Source: Pseudomonas sp. LS-2
Lineage (GTDB): Bacteria > Pseudomonadota > Gammaproteobacteria > Pseudomonadales > Pseudomonadaceae
Reading direction: 5' to 3'
Length of the DNA: 36,499 nucleotides
NCBI RefSeq assembly: GCF_003605735.1
Contig: NZ_QXTJ01000008.1
Location: 263,624-300,122 of the forward strand
Part shown: piece by piece, positions 33,966-36,499 of the stretch
How the letters are laid out: the number at the start of each line of letters is the position of its first letter
Numbering within the stretch: position 1 is the first letter of the stretch
Notes under the pieces: model-generated
What the model saw: the letters and a program-made list of their open reading frames with translations, nothing else
The model's database searches: none
What the model was told of the DNA's origin: nothing
Program-made: the position numbers and the translations under genes

Positions 33966-35032
33966 AGGGAGACCCCATCAAAAAAAATGTGGAAAAGCGC
34001 ACAGCGGGACGGTTCGACCTCGGCGTTCGGGCGCTTGAGCCAGCCCAGCCAGCCCAGTGAAACATTGCCCTGGCGACCCAGCCGGGCCATCGGCACCGCT
34101 TCGCGTTTGAGGGTGGGCGCGATCTGGAAATCCAGATGGGCGCCGAGATAGAAACGAACCAGCTCCACCAGTTTCTGGTAGTCCTCGGTGCCGGGCTGAA
34201 AGCGGCGATAGTCACTCAGCGCCAGCGGGCCGATCTCGATGCGCACACACGATTGGTAATCCCACACCCGGTTGCCCACGACGGCGCTCTGGCCGAGCAC
34301 GGCGTTCTTGCGGCCCAGTTGCGTGCATTGGCTGGCGTCCAGTTTCAGCCAGCGTCCGGCGAACGGCCTGACCTTGAACGGCAGCGAAAAATAGAAGCTC
34401 AGCATGACCTGCAGGTTCAGCGTGTTGCGTGGCTTCTGAGTGAACAGGCCGGAGAAATAGCTGAACAGTTCGCGACGCAGGGGAGAGCCGTCCTTGCCGA
34501 ATTTCTGCTTCGTCGCCTGCGGGCCGAACCCCACCAGATTCAACAGATAACGATCGAAGTTCGAACTGCCGTTGCGCTCGTACTCGATGTAGAACTTGTA
34601 TTTCTGCCACGCCTCATAGAACAGCGTGGTCATGCGATGGGAGAACAGATCGAGGAACGCATGCGCAGCGTCGTCGCGGTACTGGATATGGCGCTCCATC
34701 AGCAGTTCGGTATACGGACGCGGCAATACACCGGACGGCCCGACCAGCCCCATGAAGGTGACCTGCACTTCCGACAACGGCAGACCCGCCGCCGACACTT
34801 TGCCTTCGTGCTCGAACTTCAGGTCGCTGACTTCGCTCGCCGGAAAGTTGAGCGACAGCTGCGAGCGGAAGCGCAACGGATCTTCGTGCGGCCGCGTCTG
34901 CAGGTCCATGCGCCCGGTCCTGCTGTAATGCAGGCGGAGCAATCGCACCAATTGAAAGAATTCGAATCGGTACGGCTCAGCCCGTGCCTGGTCGATCAGA
35001 CCAGGGGTTGATCGCCGGTTCGCGGGGGCCAT
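33962..35032 (-). CDS. tssG: T6SS baseplate protein TssG
   Basis: 356 residues, typical TssG: RRSTPGLIDQARAEPYRFEFFQLVRLLRLHY at the start, SEVQVTFMGLVGPSGVLPRPYTELLMER, and the conserved FSYFSGLFTQKPRN. Forms the baseplate wedge with TssF. The ATG at 35032 overlaps the tssF end by 37 nt, a long overlap, but no later start keeps the family N-terminus. Soluble. Confidence 0.94.
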   Translation of the reverse strand: MAPANRRSTPGLIDQARAEPYRFEFFQLVRLLRLHYSRTGRMDLQTRPHEDPLRFRSQLSLNFPASEVSDLKFEHEGKVSAAGLPLSEVQVTFMGLVGPSGVLPRPYTELLMERHIQYRDDAAHAFLDLFSHRMTTLFYEAWQKYKFYIEYERNGSSNFDRYLLNLVGFGPQATKQKFGKDGSPLRRELFSYFSGLFTQKPRNTLNLQVMLSFYFSLPFKVRPFAGRWLKLDASQCTQLGRKNAVLGQSAVVGNRVWDYQSCVRIEIGPLALSDYRRFQPGTEDYQKLVELVRFYLGAHLDFQIAPTLKREAVPMARLGRQGNVSLGWLGWLKRPNAEVEPSRCALFHIFFDGVSL

Positions 35033-36499
35033 TGGACCACTCTCTTTTCGCGCTGCAAGCTGCGAAGGGTTAATTGGGTAAAGCTGTTGACGGTGCAGTA
35101 CTGGCCAAAGAAATGGTCCAGCACCATGCCGAACAGAAACACGCCGCTGCCGGTGAACTGGCTTTCGTCGAGCGTGAGGGTGATGCCCACCCCCCGTACG
35201 AAATTGGGACGCGGATGGCCGATGCGCGCGACCACCGGTTCGCTGCTGACCGAGACGATGCCGTTGATCTGTTTACGGATCGCTGACGTGTTGCGGTAGT
35301 TGTACAGCGACAGCAGTTCGAGCAGCACTTCGCGGCCTTTGGAAACCAGCGACATGTGGTTCAGCGACAAGTGTGAAATCAGACGCCAGATCACGCCGTT
35401 GCCCAGCGGCACGCGCACCGATGCGGTGGGCTTGCGCAGGCAGCGAATGTCGGTGATCACCGAGCCGGCCGGAATCTTGAAATCCCCGCGCTCGCCCCCG
35501 AACGGCAGCATCGCCGGCACGTCGCGGTTGCTGCAGGTCAGGCGCATGCTCAGGGCATCATGGCCCGAATCGATCAGCTCCAGATCGCGGTCCACGACCC
35601 GGATGAACATGTTCGTGCCCTCGGTGCGCTGGGTCTGCACCGGGCGGCGGCGAGCGATCCAGAAACTGTTGCCCGTTCCTTGATCGGGGCGCGGTTCGAA
35701 GAACGGATGGCAGGGCGCGACCTGATCGACACCGGCGACTTTCTTCACCCGGCTCACACGGTCGATGGACACGACCTCGGCCGTGCTGTCGCCGCGCTCA
35801 TCCGGGATGACCGGGTATTCGTGCTGCGCGTGGGTCAGGCTGACGGGACGGGCCTGCTCGGTGAACAGATTGATGATCGGCGTGCAGTTGAGTTTGAAGT
35901 TGCTGCGCCCGATGTTCTGCGTTAGCCGTGCCAGCCGGTCGTTGAGGTCGTAATCGGAGAAGTAGAAATTGATCTCGACCTTCGCCAGTTGTTTCCCGGA
36001 CAGGATGCGGCTGAACCCCGACAGGTCGAAGAACATGAATTTGTCGGGGAAGGTGAAGTATTCGTGAAGCAGGCGATAGCCCAGGAACGAGCGCTCCGAA
36101 TAATCCACCAGCCCTTCATCCAGCTCGTAGCCGACCGCGCGCAGCGCATGGGCGGGCAGGGTGACTTCACGGGTGCGCCCCTCATCCTCATCCTCGAAGC
36201 TCAGCGTGGCTTTGGCCAAATTGTTGAACAGCAATTCGTAAAGCTGCAGCATCAGCGTGCTTTCGCCGTCGAGGAAAAAGCGCAGACTCTCGACCTCCAT
36301 CTGACCGAACGAGGCTTCGCCGGTCGCGACCAGGCCGATGCGCAGGCGCGCGACCAGGTCAGCGCTGTGGCCGTTGAACGCCGAACGCTCCAGTTCGACG
36401 AAAGACGCCTGCTGCACCGCGATCTTCCACAGTTCCACCGGATAGCATGTGCGGAATTTGCACGTGACGCCGTCCACCGGATTAGCGCGGATCTCGGTG
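34996..36499 (-). CDS. tssF: T6SS baseplate protein TssF, 5'-truncated by the window
   Basis: The frame is open to the window edge (TEIRANPVDG before VTCKFRT), so the GTG at 36477 is internal. The usual N-terminal 110-120 residues (MDPxLLxYYNREL type) are missing only because of the window. Seen: CKFRTCYPVELWKIAVQQAS, SFEDEDEGRTREVTLPAHAL, LHEYFTFPDKFMFFDLSG and the end TQLTLRSLQREKRVVQWPPR, all TssF. Pairs with TssG in the baseplate wedge. First visible gene of the operon. Confidence 0.94.
   Translation of the reverse strand, partial: TEIRANPVDGVTCKFRTCYPVELWKIAVQQASFVELERSAFNGHSADLVARLRIGLVATGEASFGQMEVESLRFFLDGESTLMLQLYELLFNNLAKATLSFEDEDEGRTREVTLPAHALRAVGYELDEGLVDYSERSFLGYRLLHEYFTFPDKFMFFDLSGFSRILSGKQLAKVEINFYFSDYDLNDRLARLTQNIGRSNFKLNCTPIINLFTEQARPVSLTHAQHEYPVIPDERGDSTAEVVSIDRVSRVKKVAGVDQVAPCHPFFEPRPDQGTGNSFWIARRRPVQTQRTEGTNMFIRVVDRDLELIDSGHDALSMRLTCSNRDVPAMLPFGGERGDFKIPAGSVITDIRCLRKPTASVRVPLGNGVIWRLISHLSLNHMSLVSKGREVLLELLSLYNYRNTSAIRKQINGIVSVSSEPVVARIGHPRPNFVRGVGITLTLDESQFTGSGVFLFGMVLDHFFGQYCTVNSFTQLTLRSLQREKRVVQWPPRTGDQPLV

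Noticed and set aside
1..36499. CRISPR arrays, insertion sequences, rRNA genes or prophage
   Set aside because: No regularly spaced repeats, transposase-like products, rRNA sequence or phage structural genes seen; the secretion-cluster tail-like proteins belong to the T6SS set.

Overview
The window reads as a chromosomal segment of a Pseudomonas of the fluorescens/syringae type. This rests on GC-rich coding, strong GGAG-type ribosome binding sites, a short REP doublet carrying the GAGCTTGCTCGCGA core typical of this genus, and gene families in typical Pseudomonas forms (NhaR, YceH, YggL, PbpG, DacB, a PuuB-like FAD oxidase). Species cannot be fixed from the sequence alone.

Layout. 1-1545 is the end of an ectoine-degradation operon (doeA, doeB). 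1557-10041 is mixed housekeeping: PBP7 (pbpG), a two-TM protein, small secreted and hypothetical proteins, an AroE-like dehydrogenase, YceH, a DUF1993 protein, NhaR divergent from a TerC-family membrane protein, a 58-codon membrane protein, and a C39-like lipoprotein that has lost its catalytic residues. 10174-11457 is a PuuB/PauB-like oxidase. 11663-15521 is bounded by two identical tRNA-Val(GAC) genes. Each has its own TTGACA-N16-TAGAAT promoter and intrinsic terminator. Between them lie a decayed gene, a profilin-like protein, and several small Pseudomonas-type proteins. 15763-19023 holds a DUF4174 protein, a small lipoprotein, DacB (PBP4) and YggL.

19132-36499 is most of a type VI secretion (T6SS) cluster, all on the minus strand, in transcription order tssF (cut by the window edge), tssG, clpV/tssH, tssJ, tssK, tssL, tssM, tagF, a second TssM-like protein fused to an OmpA domain, hcp, tssA. 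Most junctions overlap by 4-37 nt, so the genes are probably co-transcribed and translationally coupled. hcp is set apart by a 160-nt leader with three hairpins and is followed by an intrinsic terminator before tssA. The sheath (tssB/C), tssE and vgrG genes are not in the window. They probably lie upstream of tssF or elsewhere.

The most surprising item is the 132-codon gene at 12912-13310. Its product follows the eukaryotic profilin pattern from end to end (N-terminal W-x-x-Y, AAVVGLDG, GNTKY, IGRRG, C-terminal VERMAHYI-SQG). The second most interesting is the TssM/OmpA fusion, which occurs in addition to a full-length TssM in the same operon.
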